Positions 61,621 to 64,000 of a stretch of 64,000 bases of DNA are shown here, piece by piece. The stretch comes from Akanthomyces muscarius (Eukaryota; Ascomycota; Sordariomycetes; Hypocreales; Cordycipitaceae), in contig NW_026611614.1 of NCBI RefSeq assembly GCF_028009165.1, positions 1 to 64,000 of the forward strand, written 5' to 3'. The notes beneath the pieces were generated by a model. The model was not told the origin of the DNA. It saw only the letters and a program-made list of their open reading frames with translations, and did no database searches. The translations under genes were made by a program, and so were the position numbers. How positions within the stretch are numbered: the first letter of the stretch is position 1; every line of letters begins with the position of its first letter.

Positions 61621-62385
61621 GTTGGGATTACGTAAGCTCAAATGTCACTCTCACCGATACCTTCTACAAAATAGATCGGAGACACTATGAATCTATTAAT
61701 GGTGATTATAACTTAAGTCTATTTATTCAGTATCAAGTTGTTTGTAACTCTACTGTCTACACCGCGAAGAAACTGTTAAACTGTTATGCGAATTATATGC
61801 TAATAGATCGTGAGAATAAGGACGAAGGGGGCGCTAGACGTTGCCTTCCTGAGGCCCTCTCGGTCTATAATAATGGCGAAGTGGGCTACTATTAACTAAA
61901 AACACTTTATAATGCCTTAAAGCGCGAATTAGTGCGCCTAGATGGGATTTTAGCGGCGATATAGCCACTATTATAGGGCGCAGCCTGTGCAGCCTCTGCC
62001 TTTATTAGGTAAGACCTCGTCTATATTTCAGCTCGATCCGGTTGATAACAATTTTTTTCGATAGGACTGTATCTATACTTTTTGCTTTTCTGCTCAAAAA
62101 GCCACTGTCATCAGTTTCGCTTATAAGCTCCATATGTGGAGCTGGTTGGATGTGGCATCTCAACAACAAAGAAAAAATTAGCGACTATGTTGTTATACGT
62201 GGCTGTAGACAGAATTTGTCGCATATAATTTGTCTTGTTGACGATGGATCTCTTACTCCTGGTGATGAGACTCGGTTGAGAACGGGATGGTTCAAAATTT
62301 TCGAGTGGCTGAACACAACGTACTAAGGTATAGCACGTCATCGTCTGGCTGGCACTCTTGCAGGATGCCAGAGACCTATTCAAGC
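61621..62385. other. Spacer with no supported gene
   Basis: A 94-codon plus frame at 62042-62326 has a hydrophobic start but no recognisable family. The rest has frequent stops in all frames. Confidence 0.35.
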
Positions 62386-62920
62386 TTAATGAAATGGCTT
62401 TCCTTCTTCTCTATAGTACCTACCCGGTAGAGTCGATAGCTGCTCCGGCTGTTCCAAGCACGCATAACGGTTGCCGCCAATTTCGGCAGATAATGGTTGA
62501 GCGTCAAAATCGGGAAACGAGAGCTGAACCTGGCGGCGTGTTGGAACTCGCTGTGTTATAGAGAGGGTCTTGTACGATGCAAGAGATATCTCCGTGCCTC
62601 TCCGCAGAGAGAAACTCGCGTAGCGCCAGAAAGAGAGCATGCTGAGTGTCGCTTGGGAGTTTGTCGTCATATATCCAATTCATGGTCGAGCATGCAAAAG
62701 CAACAATATTGTTTATCCCGGGTGGGATTACCGCCGAGGACAAGGCAGCCATAAACTGGTGGTAATGATAACTTGCATCCCAGGCCTTTCTCTCACGAGT
62801 GAGCCGGGCTTGGACGGCCCCGTACGAGGTGATGGCCCAGCCAGGTACCAAGCACCCCGTGGAGATACATCTCTTCTCCGTCGAATAGGTGCCACCCTAT
62901 ATGATGCATATGTTTTCATC
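62386..62920 (-). pseudogene. SRR1-like domain fragment with frameshift
   Basis: Minus-strand frame with GINNIVAFACSTMNW, QHALFLALREFLS, RHGDISCIVQDPLY, which resembles the SRR1-like domain of fungal proteins (IV-x-F-G-C-G ... QHAA ... QDP-x-Y). No ATG precedes the domain in frame. The frame closes at 62504 and similar residues continue in another frame (DAQPLSAEIGG onward), suggesting a frameshift. A broken, partial gene. Confidence 0.5.
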
Positions 62921-63272
62921 GTTCCCGTAACCGTAGGGTAGGATCATTTCCAAGTTCATGTGTAGCGATAGTGTTCAGAATCTGGTTCAGTGACTGCTAG
63001 CTGTAAAGTACTGTGCATGCTGGTATGGTAGCTGCTGAACAACATCCTAGAAATGTTCTTTAAACCATCCGATACACTGCTCCTTTGCCATGCTCGCTTG
63101 CTCTGCAATGTCATTCTCAGATAAATCTGCGCGTATATACTACAACAGCTTTTCGAGGATGTCAAGTCTACCTATGTATGTAAAGCTCAGATCTTCGCCT
63201 TACACGCTAACCCGATAAGTAGGCAATCTTGCCATCCGTCATTCTCCTTGTTGGCATAAAAGCGACGATGGA

Positions 63273-63815
63273 TTGGATTCCGGTTCGGAGTCCGGTGGTG
63301 TCGTCACCGGCGGATACGACGACGACGTGCTCTCTATGCTAGGTGGTCTATCACCCAACAAATTCTGCCTCCAATCCAAGGGGTACCGCACGGCCACTCT
63401 TTGGGATTGTCTTGTTCAGCCCGACCCCGTCATAATTGAGAAAGGAGACGACGCTGGACAACTTAATCCTTGGATTGCCAATGGGGTCATACTTCGCCAG
63501 GAGTACTTCGTGAGATCGGATTAGGCCGCCGAGCAGTTGATCAAAGAGGCACAGGCAATATACTACGGCGAGAACCCTTTTGTCGTCCGACTGCACTGGC
63601 TGGTGGAATTCATGGCAGATCGATCGCAGAATAGTGAGGTGCTCCGTGATGTGGCGCCGCTTGTGGGAGGCATCACTGTCAACGTGGACCTGCATGATGG
63701 CAACAACGGGCACCACAAATACGGGAAAGAGGTGCAGCCCCAATGTATGCCGCTTTTCGGTCAGGGTCCGGCCGGGCATGGCGTAACCGGCAGTCGACGG
63801 ACGCGGGTATCCTAA
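63273..63815 (+). pseudogene. Degenerate 2EXR/F-box-type fungal protein with an in-frame TAG
   Basis: Two frames, 63273-63524 and 63537-63815, lie in the same phase and are separated only by TAG at 63522-63524 and four codons. The text around the break (ILRQEYF, EQLIKEAQAIYYGENPFVV) resembles the 'hypothetical domestic' fungal motif in which a ligand-like R-x-x-EA-x-x-x-x-Y-G-x-N-x-F follows an F-box-like start. No ATG is in frame at the beginning. It is probably a pseudogene; an intron spanning the TAG would be under 40 bp and is unlikely. Confidence 0.45.
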
Positions 63816-64000
63816 TGAGCACCGCACAGTAGCCTCACGCAGACGGTTGAGAGCGGCGCAGGTAATGAGTCTGGACGAGGAGACGATGCATCTCTACCTC
63901 ACGCAAAGGCACTGCTGTGTGACGAACGCCTATGCCGTCAGGCCACGGGGCAAAAGGTCAGGGCATTAAAAGCAGTTCTAGCAATCAATGTAGGCGTAAT

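Noticed and set aside
1..64000. tRNA or rRNA genes
   Set aside because: No cloverleaf with A and B boxes or rRNA-like sequence was recognised.

Overview
The window is a chromosome end of a filamentous ascomycete, most likely a Sordariomycete. It opens on CCCTAA telomere repeats. Its genes are predominantly intron-poor, with 52-59 bp introns where I can place them. It carries fungal TE families (a telomere-targeted endonuclease-type LINE, Tad1-like LINE, chromovirus, copia-type LTR, Tc1/mariner, MULE) and telomere-linked RecQ-type helicases. Some TE ORFs carry C-to-T type stop codons consistent with repeat-induced point mutation (RIP). No bacterial features, tRNA or rRNA genes were seen.

Layout. 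1-112: telomere with a CCCGGA variant tract. 120-2830: subtelomeric arrays. 2506-7288: full-length LINE with an intact 1344-aa ORF (zinc fingers, reverse transcriptase, restriction-like endonuclease), followed by a 5'-truncated copy (7308-7910). Each copy ends on CTAACCC repeats. 7911-10170: internal telomere repeats, 27-bp and 20-bp minisatellites and a strikingly A-poor strand. 11384-23608: three minus-strand paralogues. 24727-30170: one large unknown gene split by a 420-bp solo LTR. 30978-31287: a third LINE 3' end again abutting telomere repeats, probably a fossil chromosome end. 31288-40915: a second A-poor block, then three more minus-strand paralogues. 41054-64000: mixed region with a repeat-containing ORF, decayed transposons, a BTB/POZ gene, a C2H2 zinc-finger gene, a two-exon orphan gene, inverted-orientation telomere tracts and several pseudogenes.

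The most interesting content is the minus-strand family (11384-15472, 15588-20093, 20594-23608, 32482-33102, 33184-35481, 35900-40546). Members combine modules in different ways: an N-terminal pair of OrsD-like C2H2 fingers, a central domain, a segment with the signature of a tyrosine recombinase (Arg with a following Glu, a second Arg box, then His-x8-Tyr in all four copies that have it), a RecQ-type helicase, and a C-terminal cysteine module with a CGLP core. The fusion of recombinase-like and RecQ helicase modules beside telomeres, next to a LINE whose 3' ends sit on telomere repeats, suggests a system that spreads or maintains chromosome ends. Both helicase-bearing copies are interrupted by one in-frame TAG just before the recombinase-like segment. 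Function is inferred from motifs only.
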